Positions 34,658-43,648 of a DNA stretch of 64,000 nt are shown one piece after another. Source of the stretch: Pseudomonas jessenii (GTDB lineage Bacteria; Pseudomonadota; Gammaproteobacteria; Pseudomonadales; Pseudomonadaceae); assembly GCF_002236115.1 (NCBI RefSeq), contig NZ_NIWT01000004.1:682001-746000 (forward strand), given 5' to 3'. Below the pieces are notes generated by a model. It saw only the letters and a program-made list of their open reading frames with translations. It made no database searches and was not told where the DNA came from. The position numbers and the translations under genes are program-made. Every line of letters starts with the position of its first letter. Positions within the stretch are counted from its first letter, which is position 1.

Positions 34658-35002
34658 ATGTCCGGATGGTATGAAGTGAGCAAAAGCAGCAATGGCCAGT
34701 TCAGGTTTGTCCTCAAGGCGGCCAACGCCGAGACCATTCTGACCAGCGAGCTGTACACCACCCACGCCGCCGCCGACAAAGGCATTGCCTCGGTCCAGGC
34801 CAACAGCTCGCTGGATGAGCGTTACGAGAAGAAAATCACCAAGGATGGCCAACCGTATTTCAACCTGAAGGCGGGCAACCACGAGATCATCGGCAGCAGC
34901 GAGGCCTATTCCTCCGATGCCGCCATGGAGAAAGGCATCGCCAGCGTGAAGGCCAACGGTTCGTCCAAGGTGGTCAAGGACAAGACGTTGCCGGTGCTTT
35001 GA
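34658..35002 (+). CDS. YegP/DUF1508 protein
   Basis: 114 residues made of two DUF1508 repeats, each about 50 residues (GWYEVSKSSNGQFRFVLKA and PYFNLKAGNHEIIGSSEAY). Small cytoplasmic protein of unknown function. AAGGAG precedes ATG 34658; the longer frame reads through a REP element and is rejected. Confidence 0.92.
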   Translation: MSGWYEVSKSSNGQFRFVLKAANAETILTSELYTTHAAADKGIASVQANSSLDERYEKKITKDGQPYFNLKAGNHEIIGSSEAYSSDAAMEKGIASVKANGSSKVVKDKTLPVL

Positions 35003-35030
35003 GTACAGCTTTCAAATCCAGCAAAAATCC

Positions 35031-35122
35031 CTGTGGGAGCGAGCTTGCTCGCGATGGCGGTCTGACAGTCAACATCCGTGTTGAATGTAATGGCCTCATC
35101 GCGAGTAAGCTCGCTCCCACAG
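35031..35122. repeat. Inverted REP pair, class 1
   Basis: Facing REP arms between convergent genes. Confidence 0.88.
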
Positions 35123-35144
35123 TGGCTTTATGTACAGCTGGAGA

Positions 35145-36032
35145 TCAGCGCAGGGCCTTCAACAGATCTTCCAGCTGATCACAACTCGCCTCACTCAACG
35201 GGAATACCGGCAGCCGCGGATCCCCCACCTCCAGGCCCGTCGCCCGCAAACCCGCCTTGATCGTCGCCGGCAAGCCACCCTTGAGGATGAAATCCAGCAG
35301 CGGCAACTGGCGATAGAACAGTTCGCGAGCCTTGCGCAAATCGTTGGCCAGAACTGCTTCGTACAAATCCAGGTTGAGCTGCGGGATCAGGTTCGGCGCA
35401 GCGGTGCACCAGCCTTTTGCGCCGGCGGCGAAGGCCTCCAGGGCCAACGGATTGCAGCCGTTGTAGAACGGCACCTGGCCTTCGCCGAGACGTTGCAGTT
35501 GATGCATGCGCTGGATGTCGCCGGTGCTCTCCTTGACCATGGTCACGTTTTCCACGGCGTTGACGATGCGCAGGATCAGGTCCACCGACATGTCGGTGCC
35601 GCTGGTGGCCGGGTTGTTGTAGAGCATGATCGGCACGCCGATGCTGTCGCCGATGGCACGGTAATGGGCGAGGATCTCCGCTTCGCTGAGCTTCCAGTAG
35701 GACGTGGGCAGCACCATCACCACATCGGCGCCGTGAGCTTCGGCGAAACGCGCGCGGCGCACCGCTTTAGCGGTGGTCAGGTCGGACACGCTGACGACGG
35801 TCGGCACGCGCCTGGCCACGTGCCTGATGCTGAACTCGCTGACCTGATCCCACTCTGCGTCGCTCAAATAAGCACCTTCACCGGTGCTGCCCAGCGGTGC
35901 GATGGCGTGTACGCCGCCCTCGATCAGTCGGTCGATGGAGCGCCCGAGGGCATCCAGGTCAACGCCCTCACCGTGGGGGGTGAAAGGGGTGATGGTGTAG
36001 CCGATGATGCCGTGAATGTTTGCGGTGGACAT
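35145..36032 (-). CDS. DapA-family (dihydrodipicolinate synthase-like) lyase/aldolase
   Basis: 295-residue TIM-barrel Schiff-base enzyme. Seen: GSTGEGAYLS (pyruvate-binding, near residue 46), YNNPATSG with the catalytic Tyr (near 135) and VKESTGD with the Schiff-base Lys (near 163). Not the housekeeping DapA: it lies in an operon with a class II aldolase, 26 bases apart, and both are minus-strand genes divergent from an XRE-cupin regulator. The substrate is a 2-oxo acid adduct of unknown identity. GGAGAG lies just upstream of ATG 36032. Confidence 0.85.
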   Translation of the reverse strand: MSTANIHGIIGYTITPFTPHGEGVDLDALGRSIDRLIEGGVHAIAPLGSTGEGAYLSDAEWDQVSEFSIRHVARRVPTVVSVSDLTTAKAVRRARFAEAHGADVVMVLPTSYWKLSEAEILAHYRAIGDSIGVPIMLYNNPATSGTDMSVDLILRIVNAVENVTMVKESTGDIQRMHQLQRLGEGQVPFYNGCNPLALEAFAAGAKGWCTAAPNLIPQLNLDLYEAVLANDLRKARELFYRQLPLLDFILKGGLPATIKAGLRATGLEVGDPRLPVFPLSEASCDQLEDLLKALR

Positions 36033-36058
36033 GGTGTCTCTCCGTTCGATCGATGGGT

Positions 36059-36841
36059 TCAGTTCAGGCAATCGGCGTGTTGGCGCAGGATCTGCCGGGC
36101 GTAGTAGTTGAAAGCGGCGGCATGCCGCTTGGGCCGGGCAATCCAGTCGTGGGCTTCGCGGCCCAGTTCGGGAATGATCGGCTTGATGGTCCCGGCGCTC
36201 ATCGCCAGCAGTTGCAGTTTCGCGGCGCGTTCGATCAGTTGCGCGATGACACAGGCTTCCTCAACGGTACCGCCGGTGGACAATTGGCCATGATGCGAAA
36301 GCAGGATCGCCCGTTTGTCGCCCAGTGCCCCGGCAATCAGCTCGCCTTCCTCGTTGCCCACCGGCACGCCCGGCCAGCCTTCGAGAAGCGCGCAGTCGTC
36401 ATAGAGCGGGCAGAGGTCCATGTGGGAAATCTGCAACGGCACTTCCAGCATCGACAAGGCTGCAACGTGGGTCGGATGGGTGTGAATGATGCAGTTCACA
36501 TCCGCTCGGGCGCGGTACACCCAACTGTGAAAACGATTGGCCGGGTTGGGCATGCCGTGGCCTTCGAGCACCTCCAGGTCCTCGTTGACCAGCAGCAGGT
36601 TGCCCGCAGTGATTTCGTCGAAACCCAGGCCCAGTTGTTGAGTGTAGTAAGTGCCGGGTTGGGGACCACGGGCGGTGATTTGTCCGGCAAGGCCGGAATC
36701 GTGACCATGCTCGAACAGGATGCGGCAGGTCAGGGCCAGCTTTTGCCGGGTGTTCCACGTATTATCCGCCAGGGTATTTTGCATTTGGCTCAGCGCGTGC
36801 TTGACCAGTTGCTCTTTGGGCAGTGCTAATGTCTTGGCCAT
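36059..36841 (-). CDS. Class II aldolase/adducin domain protein
   Basis: 260 residues. Metal-ligand motif HTHPTH (near residue 107) and SHHGQLSTGG (near 175) are clear, the conserved N-terminal GLAGQITAR near residue 40. Such enzymes are aldolases or decarboxylases acting on sugar acids. Operonic with the DapA-like gene and divergent from the XRE-cupin regulator; together they suggest degradation of an unusual hydroxy-oxo acid. Confidence 0.85.
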   Translation of the reverse strand: MAKTLALPKEQLVKHALSQMQNTLADNTWNTRQKLALTCRILFEHGHDSGLAGQITARGPQPGTYYTQQLGLGFDEITAGNLLLVNEDLEVLEGHGMPNPANRFHSWVYRARADVNCIIHTHPTHVAALSMLEVPLQISHMDLCPLYDDCALLEGWPGVPVGNEEGELIAGALGDKRAILLSHHGQLSTGGTVEEACVIAQLIERAAKLQLLAMSAGTIKPIIPELGREAHDWIARPKRHAAAFNYYARQILRQHADCLN

Positions 36842-36919
36842 ATCGGTGTCCTTTGGGTGATTCAATGGACGTCGGGTTTGCCGTTCACCGGTTCCTCGCA
36901 AAGTCGTCGGTGAATGCAA

Positions 36920-36954
36920 ATGACACTAAAGAGGCTATATGACACATTGTGTCA
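36920..36954. promoter_or_regulatory. Operator for the XRE-cupin regulator
   Basis: Perfect 15-base palindrome TGACACATTGTGTCA at 36940-36954, with a half-site TGACACT at 36920. It lies between the divergent regulator and aldolase genes, placed to repress both. Confidence 0.6.
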
Positions 36955-36982
36955 TTGGCAAGGACAAATCGTTGCCTCCTTG

Positions 36983-37543
36983 ATGGATAAATCGCTCTAC
37001 ATGTCTATCCGTTTGAAATTACTCAGAAAAAAACTTGGCGTGACGTTGGAAACCCTGGCCGAACAATCCGGCATGACCAAGAGTTACCTGTCGAAAGTCG
37101 AGCGTGGGTTGAACACGCCGTCGATTGCTGCGGCCCTGAAACTGGCCAGGGCGCTGAATGTGAAGGTCGAGGAACTGTTCTCTGAAGACAACGTCAGCCT
37201 CGACAGCTACAGCCTGGTGCGCAGCCACGAACGGCAACCGTTGGGCGTCAGTGACAACAATTCGGGCTACGCGGTGCTGGCGCATCAGGTCAGCGAACGC
37301 AGCTTGTTGCCGTTCATCATCTACCCGCCGGCCGAGTTCACCGACAAGACCTTCAAGGAGCATTTGGGCGAGGAGTTTTTATTCGTCCACGAAGGGCGGG
37401 TGGAGGTGGACTTCATGAACGAGCGCGTGCTGCTCGATCGTGGCGATGCGTTGCACTTCAATGCGCAAAAGCCGCACCGGATTCGTTCGGTGGGTGAGGT
37501 GCAGGCGCAGTTGCTGGTGGTGGTGCACAGCACTGAAGAATGA
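36983..37543 (+). CDS. XRE-family regulator with cupin sensor domain
   Basis: 186 residues from ATG 36983. Helix-turn-helix at ~7-60 (LETLAEQSGMTKSYLSKVERG) and a cupin domain at ~110-185 (HLGEEFLFVHEGRVEVDF, GDALHFNAQKPHRIRS). This layout recurs in regulators of amino and sugar acid catabolism. Starts at 36914 and 37001 are possible; no clear ribosome site decides. It is divergent from the aldolase and presumably senses its substrate. Confidence 0.85.
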   Translation: MDKSLYMSIRLKLLRKKLGVTLETLAEQSGMTKSYLSKVERGLNTPSIAAALKLARALNVKVEELFSEDNVSLDSYSLVRSHERQPLGVSDNNSGYAVLAHQVSERSLLPFIIYPPAEFTDKTFKEHLGEEFLFVHEGRVEVDFMNERVLLDRGDALHFNAQKPHRIRSVGEVQAQLLVVVHSTEE

Positions 37544-37558
37544 GTTGACTGCAAAAGC

Positions 37559-37622
37559 ATCGCGAGCAAGCTCGCTCCCACAGGGATCACGCTGAACCTG
37601 TGGGAGCGAGCCTGCTCGCGAA
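37559..37622. repeat. Inverted REP pair, class 1 (short spacer)
   Basis: Two facing REP arms with a spacer of only ~15 bases, between convergent gene ends. Confidence 0.85.
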
Positions 37623-37641
37623 TGCGTCAGATCAGTTGCCG

Positions 37642-38661
37642 CTAAACTTCGACAGGGACCGTGAGCTTCGTGCCACCCAGCGCATGGCTCTTCGAATCAA
37701 AAAACCTCAACGCCACACCCGTCCCCTCAAACACCTTCGCGTAATGCCGCTTCTGGTGCTGGATGAAGGCCTTGCTGCGCGGGTAAATCGAGATCGCCAC
37801 CACCTGCGGTTTCGCCAGGCGCAAGGCATGGATGATGTGGCTGTCCTGCTCCCCCAACGCATGGCCGAAGATGCACAGCGCCTGGCCGTGACCGAGTAAT
37901 TGCTCGTAGCAGAACGACAGGTAATCCGAACTGCGAATGGTCTTGAGCTTGTCCGCACTCGGGCCTTCATTGACGAACAGCGGCACGTCGTCGAGGGTCT
38001 TGATCGTGTTGTTGATGGCGAAATTGCCCAGCAACGTGCCCTCGGTCGACATCAGCTTGCGCGCCGTACCGTCCTGGTTGCGCACCAGATGCAGACCGCC
38101 GTGCAGGTACAGCAAACGGGTTTTATCGGTGGCCGTGTCGCTCAGGTCGAAACCGGGTTCGGCACCCTGGAACAGATCGGTGATCGCCTCAGGCTGGTGT
38201 TGCACCGCCCAGTAGTTGAGCAGGTCGTAATTGGTGGTGAACACCGTGCGGTAGCTGGCCAGTTCCTGATTGATGGTTGCCAGCGTCGAAGGCACTACCA
38301 GCCGCCACGGGATATGCGCAGCGTGCACAGTGTTGATTAGCGCTTCCTTGATCGCGTAGTAGCGATTGCGCGGGGCGGCGGAGCTGACAGCCAGGGCCTT
38401 GTTGACCCGGCTGGTGGTTTTCAAGGCGCTCAGTACCTGCTCGAAACTGCGGGTCTGCATCGCATCGAACACGCTCAACTCGGACGGGCTCAGGGGCTTT
38501 TCTTCAACGGTGCGGGCGTTTTCGAACAGCGATTCGTAGCCGAAATCGTCCCACACCGCGCGACTGGCACCGTTGCCCACCAGCAAGCCACTGAACGAAG
38601 TGGTGCTGCGCAAGGCGTTCCAGTCTTCAAGTTGAGCATCGACATCCTGGAAATCGGTCAT
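37642..38661 (-). CDS. DUF4917 protein, SIR2-like features
   Basis: 339 residues. The order LLVGNGASRAVW (~26-37), FTTNYDLLNYW (~139-149), LYLHGGLHL (~183-191) and IFGHALGEQDSHII (~263-276) matches the Gly-rich nucleotide-binding, TTNYD, HG and G-x4-D spacing of SIR2-type proteins, known in anti-phage and NAD-consuming enzymes. Family name DUF4917 is from memory. Isolated gene, no partner nearby. Whether it hydrolyses NAD is untested. Confidence 0.75.
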   Translation of the reverse strand: MTDFQDVDAQLEDWNALRSTTSFSGLLVGNGASRAVWDDFGYESLFENARTVEEKPLSPSELSVFDAMQTRSFEQVLSALKTTSRVNKALAVSSAAPRNRYYAIKEALINTVHAAHIPWRLVVPSTLATINQELASYRTVFTTNYDLLNYWAVQHQPEAITDLFQGAEPGFDLSDTATDKTRLLYLHGGLHLVRNQDGTARKLMSTEGTLLGNFAINNTIKTLDDVPLFVNEGPSADKLKTIRSSDYLSFCYEQLLGHGQALCIFGHALGEQDSHIIHALRLAKPQVVAISIYPRSKAFIQHQKRHYAKVFEGTGVALRFFDSKSHALGGTKLTVPVEV

Positions 38662-38792
38662 TGCGTTCTTCGTCTCACGGCAAAAGGTCTGTGGGCGGCG
38701 ACTTTATCACGACCGGTGCCTGGACCACGGCACGACGTGGGCGAAGAACGCTATGCTGCGACTTCGCCTGAGCCGACTTCGCCGAGTACCCG

Positions 38793-39701
38793 ATGCTGCA
38801 AAAAAGCCTGATCCGCCGTCTCGACCTGATCACCCTGCAACTGTTCGTCGCCGTGCACGAAGAGGGCACGTTGACCCGTGCAGCGGCGCGCGAAGCGATT
38901 GCCGTCTCGGCGGCGAGCAAGCGTTTGATGGAGCTGGAGGAGGCGCTGGGCATCAGCCTGTTCGTGCGCCAGGCCAAGGGCATGTCCCTGACGCCGGCCG
39001 GTGAAACCCTGCTGCACCATGCCCGGCAGATGTTGTTCAACGTCGAGAAAATGGGACTTGAACTGGGCGAGCACAGCCACGGTGTGCGCGGCTACGTGCG
39101 GATGCTCGCCAACCTGTCGGCGATCATTCAGTTTTTGCCCGAGGACCTGCGGGATTTTTCCGAGCGTCACCCACAGGTCAAGACCGACCTCGAAGAACGC
39201 CCCAGCGCCGGGGTGATTCAGGGCGTGCTCGACGGCGTGGCCGACCTCGGGATCTGTTCCATCGACAGTGACATCAAGGGCCTGCACAGCGTGCTGTATC
39301 GCCAGGACAAACTGGTGGTGTTGATGCCGCCGCACCATCCATTGGCGAGTCGGTCCAGCGTCGCGTTCGCCGATACGCTGGACAGTGATTACGTTGGGTT
39401 GCATGCCGCCAGTTCGATCAACATGCGTACCCATGCCGCCGCCCGCGAGGCCGGCAAGGTGCTGCGGGTGCGAATTCATGTGCCAGGGTTCGACGCCATG
39501 TGCCGCATGATCCAGGCCAACATGGGGATCGGCATCCTTCCGCAGCGCGCCTATGAATTGTTTGGCCGGGCGCTGGGTTTGCACGCGGTGCCGTTGACGG
39601 ACGAATGGTCCGATCGGGCGTTGATTCTGGTGGTGCGCGATGAGGCGTTGCTGTCGCCGGTGAGCCGGATGTTGTTTGAGCATTTGCGGGATACAGCCTG
39701 A
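38793..39701 (+). CDS. LysR-family regulator
   Basis: 302 residues. N-terminal winged helix (EEGTLTRAAAREAIAVSAASKRLMELEEALG, in parts, ~22-50) and a periplasmic-binding-like sensor domain. It lies upstream of the CoA-transferase/HMG-CoA-lyase/MFS genes, in the same direction with a REP pair between, and is a likely regulator of them, although a divergent layout would be more usual. Confidence 0.88.
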   Translation: MLQKSLIRRLDLITLQLFVAVHEEGTLTRAAAREAIAVSAASKRLMELEEALGISLFVRQAKGMSLTPAGETLLHHARQMLFNVEKMGLELGEHSHGVRGYVRMLANLSAIIQFLPEDLRDFSERHPQVKTDLEERPSAGVIQGVLDGVADLGICSIDSDIKGLHSVLYRQDKLVVLMPPHHPLASRSSVAFADTLDSDYVGLHAASSINMRTHAAAREAGKVLRVRIHVPGFDAMCRMIQANMGIGILPQRAYELFGRALGLHAVPLTDEWSDRALILVVRDEALLSPVSRMLFEHLRDTA

Positions 39702-39727
39702 TAGTTCTCGGCTGAATGGGCGGGCCT

Positions 39728-39804
39728 CATCGCGAGCAAGCTCGCTCCCACACTGGGTCGGCGCCGCACTGAGGATCCCTGTGGGAGCGAGCTTGCTCGC
39801 GATG
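39728..39804. repeat. Inverted REP pair, class 1
   Basis: Facing REP arms between the lysR gene and the CoA-transferase operon. Confidence 0.88.
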
Positions 39805-39937
39805 ACTGACCTGAGGCCACGACAATTTCCCAAAGCGTTCGCATTTCGCGAACACCCGTTGCCAACTGAAGGTTGGATTCCCGAGCTACCTGTCCTCTAG
39901 CCTTGGCACATATTCCAAGAACAAGAGGTACCCCGCG

Positions 39938-41131
39938 ATGACTGCCCCTTTGAGTGCGATCAAAGTGATCGAGATCGGCACGCTGATCGCCGCGCCGTTT
40001 GCGGCGCGCATGCTGGCCGAGTTCGGCGCCGAGGTGATCAAGATCGAATCCATGGGCCAGGGCGATCCCCTGCGCAAATGGCGCAAGCTGCACGAAGGCA
40101 CCTCGTTGTGGTGGTACCTGCAATCACGCAACAAGAAGTCCCTGGCGCTGAACCTCAAATCCCCTGAAGGCATCGAACTGGTCAAGCAACTGGCGACCAG
40201 CGCCGATGTACTGATCGAAAACCTGCGCCCCGGCGCCCTGGAGAAACTCGGCCTGGGTTGGGACGTGTTGCATGCGCTCAACCCCAACCTGACGCTGGTG
40301 CGGATTTCCGGTTACGGCCAGACCGGTCCTTACCGCGACCGTCCAGGTTTTGGTGCCATCGGCGAGGCCATGGGCGGGATTCGCTACACCACCGGCACGC
40401 CTGGTTCGCCGCCGGCGCGGGTCGGCGTGAGCCTTGGCGATTCCCTGGCTTCGCTGCATGCGGTGATCGGTGCGCTGATGTCGCTGCTAAGGGTCAAGAC
40501 CGGGCAGGGCGGCGGGCAAATCGTTGATGTGTCCCTGGCCGAAAGCGTGTTCAACGTCATGGAAAGCCTGGTGCCGGAATACGACATGCTTGGCCATGTG
40601 CGCGAACGCAGCGGCGGTGCCTTGCCGGGCATCGCGCCGTCCAACACCTACCTGACGGCCGACGGCGCCTACGTGGTGATCGCCGGCAACAGCGATCCGA
40701 TCTACAAACGCCTGATGCAAACCATCGGCCGCGCCGATCTGGCCGAGGCCCCGGAGTTCGCCCACAACGACGGGCGTGCAGCCAAGAGCAACCTGCTCGA
40801 CGCCGCCATCACCCACTGGACCAGCAGTCTGCCCATCGACGAAGTGCTGGCCGCGCTGGAGGCCGCCGAAGTCCCGGCCGGACGCATCTACTCGGTGGCC
40901 GACATCGTCGCCGATCCGCACTATCAGGCGCGGGACATGCTGCTCAATGCCGAGTTGCCCGGTGGCGCCACGGTGAAGATGCCAGGCATCGTGCCGAAAC
41001 TCTCCGAGACGCCCGGCGGCGTGAACTGGTCCGGCCCCGGGCTGGGCCAGCACACCGACGGCATCCTCGCGCAATTGGGCCTGACTGCAACAGATATCGA
41101 ACGCCTGAAAGTCGAAGGAGTGGTGCAATGA
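39938..41131 (+). CDS. Class III CoA-transferase (CaiB/BaiF family)
   Basis: 397 residues. The N-terminal IKVIEIGTLIAAPFAARMLAEFGAEVIKIE and SRNKKSLALNLKS segments are typical, and the catalytic Asp is probably the one in SLVPEYDMLG near residue 213. It moves CoA from a donor such as succinyl-CoA to a carboxylic acid. Overlaps the HMG-CoA lyase by ATGA, so the product is likely an HMG-type acyl-CoA; succinate-hydroxymethylglutarate CoA-transferase activity is the natural guess. AGAGG precedes ATG 39938. Confidence 0.88.
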   Translation: MTAPLSAIKVIEIGTLIAAPFAARMLAEFGAEVIKIESMGQGDPLRKWRKLHEGTSLWWYLQSRNKKSLALNLKSPEGIELVKQLATSADVLIENLRPGALEKLGLGWDVLHALNPNLTLVRISGYGQTGPYRDRPGFGAIGEAMGGIRYTTGTPGSPPARVGVSLGDSLASLHAVIGALMSLLRVKTGQGGGQIVDVSLAESVFNVMESLVPEYDMLGHVRERSGGALPGIAPSNTYLTADGAYVVIAGNSDPIYKRLMQTIGRADLAEAPEFAHNDGRAAKSNLLDAAITHWTSSLPIDEVLAALEAAEVPAGRIYSVADIVADPHYQARDMLLNAELPGGATVKMPGIVPKLSETPGGVNWSGPGLGQHTDGILAQLGLTATDIERLKVEGVVQ

Positions 41132-42054
41132 TCACCGATTATTCCAACAGCCTGATCGTGCAGGAAGTGTCCCCGCGCGACGGTTTGCAAATCGAGCCCA
41201 CCTGGGTTGAAACCCACGACAAGATCGCTCTGATCGATCAACTGTCGCTGGCCGGGTTCAGCCGCATCGAAGCCGGTTCGTTCGTGTCGCCCAAGGCCAT
41301 TCCTGCGCTGCGCGATGGTGAACTGGTGTTCAAGGGCATTAGCCGGCAACCGGGGGTGATCTATGTCGCGCTGATCCCCAACCTCAAAGGCGCGCAACGG
41401 GCATTGGCGTGCCGTGCCGATGAGCTGAACCTGGTGATGTCCGCCAGCCAGACCCACAACCTGGCGAACATGCGCATGCGCTGTGAAGATTCGTTGGCCG
41501 CGTTCGGCGAGATTGTGCAGTTCGTCGGCGACAGCCCGGTGCGACTCAACGCCAGCATCGCCACCACCTTCGGCTGCCCGTTCGAAGGCAAGATCGATGA
41601 GGACCGGGTACTGCAAATCGTCGACGCCTATCAGGAGCTCGGCATCCAGGGCATCACCCTGGCCGATACCACGGGCATGGCCAACCCGCGTCAGGTCGAC
41701 CGGCTGGTGCGCCGGGTGCTGCAAAGGGTTTCCCCATCGGACCTGACCCTGCATTTTCACAACACTCGCGGTCTTGGCCTGTGCAACGTGCTGGCCGCTT
41801 ACGAGGCCGGTGCCCGGCGCTTCGACGCGGCCCTCGGTGGCCTCGGCGGCTGCCCGTTCGCACCGGGGGCATCGGGAAACATCTGCACCGAGGATCTGGT
41901 GAACCTGTGCGATGAAGTCGGCATTCACACCGGCATCGATTTGCCGCTGCTGCTGAAACTGTCCCGGGGACTGCCGGCTCTGCTCGGCCACGAAGTGCCC
42001 GGTCAACTGGCCAAGGCCGGGCGCAATTGTGACCTGCACCCCGTGCCCTCCTGA
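41128..42054 (+). CDS. Hydroxymethylglutaryl-CoA lyase
   Basis: 308 residues of the DRE-TIM metallolyase family. Motif EVSPRDGLQ (metal/base, ~12-20) and the HMG-CoA lyase signature GLGGCPFAPGASGN with the active Cys (~238-251) are seen; HFHNTRGLG (~211-219) carries the metal-binding His pair. It cleaves HMG-CoA to acetyl-CoA and acetoacetate, or a related substrate such as a citramalyl-type CoA. Overlaps the CoA-transferase. Confidence 0.92.
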   Translation: MITDYSNSLIVQEVSPRDGLQIEPTWVETHDKIALIDQLSLAGFSRIEAGSFVSPKAIPALRDGELVFKGISRQPGVIYVALIPNLKGAQRALACRADELNLVMSASQTHNLANMRMRCEDSLAAFGEIVQFVGDSPVRLNASIATTFGCPFEGKIDEDRVLQIVDAYQELGIQGITLADTTGMANPRQVDRLVRRVLQRVSPSDLTLHFHNTRGLGLCNVLAAYEAGARRFDAALGGLGGCPFAPGASGNICTEDLVNLCDEVGIHTGIDLPLLLKLSRGLPALLGHEVPGQLAKAGRNCDLHPVPS

Positions 42055-42066
42055 GCAAACTGCCCT

Positions 42067-42169
42067 CCTGTAGGAGCGAGCATGCTCGCGATGGACGTCA
42101 ACGATAACGCTGGATGCCAGATACCCCGCGGCGATCTCAGGTTCATCGCGAGCGAGTTCGCTCCTACAG
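42067..42169. repeat. Inverted REP pair, class 1 (variant TAGGAGCGAG)
   Basis: Both arms carry TAGGAG/CTCCTA in place of the canonical GGGAG/CTCCC end. Confidence 0.82.
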
Positions 42170-42238
42170 TGAAATCGAACATTTACCAGACAACAAAAAC
42201 AATCGGACACCCACGGGAAGTCCGCCTGGAGAAACGCA

Positions 42239-43570
42239 ATGAGCCTTAATGCACTGGAGGCCGGCGCGAGCCCGGCCGTTAGCCACGACGAAGAAAAAGC
42301 CCTGGTCAGCAAAGTCGCCTGGCGCCTGATGCCGCTGATCATGGTCTGCTACCTGTTCGCCTTTTTCGACCGCATCAACATCAGCTTCGCCAAGTTTCAG
42401 CTGCAGGCCGACCTGAGCCTGAGCGACACCGCTTACGGCCTGGGTGCCGGGTTGTTCGTGGTCGGTTATGTGATTTTCGAAGTGCCCAGCAACATGATGC
42501 TGTACAAGGTCGGCGCCCGGCGCTGGATCGCCCGGATCATGATGTCCTGGGGCCTGGCCACGGCGGCCATGGTGTTCGTCAACAGCGAATGGCAGTTCTA
42601 CGTGCTGCGCTTCGTGATCGGCGCGATGGAGGCGGGTTTCGCTCCGGGCGTGCTGTATTACCTGACCCTGTGGTTCCCGCAGCACTATCGCGGGCGCATC
42701 ACCTCGATGCTGTTCCTGGCGTCGGCGTTCGCCGGCCTGGTGGGTGCGCCGTTCTCGGGCCTGGTGCTGCAACACCTTGACGGTGTGCTGCAAATGCGTG
42801 GCTGGCACTGGCTGTTCCTGCTCGGTGGCGTGCCGTGTATCGGCCTCGGTTTGCTGGTGCTGACCCTGCTCAAGGACCGCATCGAAGACGCCCATTGGCT
42901 GACGCCTTCGGAGAAGACTTTGCTGGCCAGCCGTATCGCTCAGCATGAGCCGCACAAGAGCGGTGGCTCGCTGCTCGCCGCGCTACGGATTCCGGGCTTC
43001 CTGACCTTGGGGCTGATCTATTTCCTGATTCAGGTGGCGTCCTACGGCTTGAATTTCTGGGCGCCGCAACTGATCCGCAGCGCAGGTACTGAGAGTCCGG
43101 TGATGATCGGCTTGCTGACGGCCATCCCGTACATCTGCGGCGCCATCAGCATGGTGGTGATCGGACGGCTGTCCGATGCTTCTGGCGAGCGACGCAAGTT
43201 TGTCGCCGGTCTGGTGGCGGTTGGTGCGGTCGGGTTCTTCTGTGCGGGGATCTTCGCCAGTCACACGACCTTCCTGATTATTGCGTTGGGCCTGCTCGGT
43301 GCCGGGATCATCGCCTCCATCCCGAGCTTCTGGACCCTGCCGCCGAAACTGCTGGCCGGTGCCGGCGCGGGCGCGGCCGGCGGGATTGCGGTGATCAACA
43401 CCCTGGGCCAGTTCGGCGGCATCGTCAGCCCGGTGATGGTCGGCCGAATCAAGGACCTGACCGGCAGCACCACGCCGGCGCTGTATGTCATTGGTGTATG
43501 TGCGCTGATTGCGGTGGCGCTGTTGCTGTGGGGGTTGCCGCAGAAGTTGCGCACACTCGATAAGTTTTAA
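42239..43570 (+). CDS. MFS transporter, anion:cation symporter family
   Basis: 443 residues, twelve helices, with the ACS-family start WRLMPLIMVCYLFAFFDRINISFAKFQ (~27-53). Import of organic anions (phthalate, tartrate, hydroxy acids in relatives). It follows the HMG-CoA lyase after a REP pair and likely imports the same acid. AAGTCCGCCTGGAG precedes ATG 42239 as the ribosome site. Confidence 0.88.
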   Translation: MSLNALEAGASPAVSHDEEKALVSKVAWRLMPLIMVCYLFAFFDRINISFAKFQLQADLSLSDTAYGLGAGLFVVGYVIFEVPSNMMLYKVGARRWIARIMMSWGLATAAMVFVNSEWQFYVLRFVIGAMEAGFAPGVLYYLTLWFPQHYRGRITSMLFLASAFAGLVGAPFSGLVLQHLDGVLQMRGWHWLFLLGGVPCIGLGLLVLTLLKDRIEDAHWLTPSEKTLLASRIAQHEPHKSGGSLLAALRIPGFLTLGLIYFLIQVASYGLNFWAPQLIRSAGTESPVMIGLLTAIPYICGAISMVVIGRLSDASGERRKFVAGLVAVGAVGFFCAGIFASHTTFLIIALGLLGAGIIASIPSFWTLPPKLLAGAGAGAAGGIAVINTLGQFGGIVSPVMVGRIKDLTGSTTPALYVIGVCALIAVALLLWGLPQKLRTLDKF

Positions 43571-43643
43571 AAGATTGCAGCCTTCGGCAGCGCCTGCTCG
43601 GACCACGCATCCCGGTAGGCGCTGCCGGAGGCTGCGATCTTTT
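43569..43643. repeat. Inverted repeat, class 3 (AGATTGCAGCC type)
   Basis: AAGATTGCAGCC with CTTCGGCAGCGCC on the left pairs with GGCGCTGCCGG and GGCTGCGATCTT on the right. This long hairpin between convergent genes may double as terminator. Similar words are common in P. fluorescens genomes as I recall. Confidence 0.8.
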
Positions 43644-43648
43644 GATCT

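Noticed and set aside
35130..36104. 324-codon plus-strand frame over the DapA-like gene
   Set aside because: Antisense to a gene with intact catalytic motifs.
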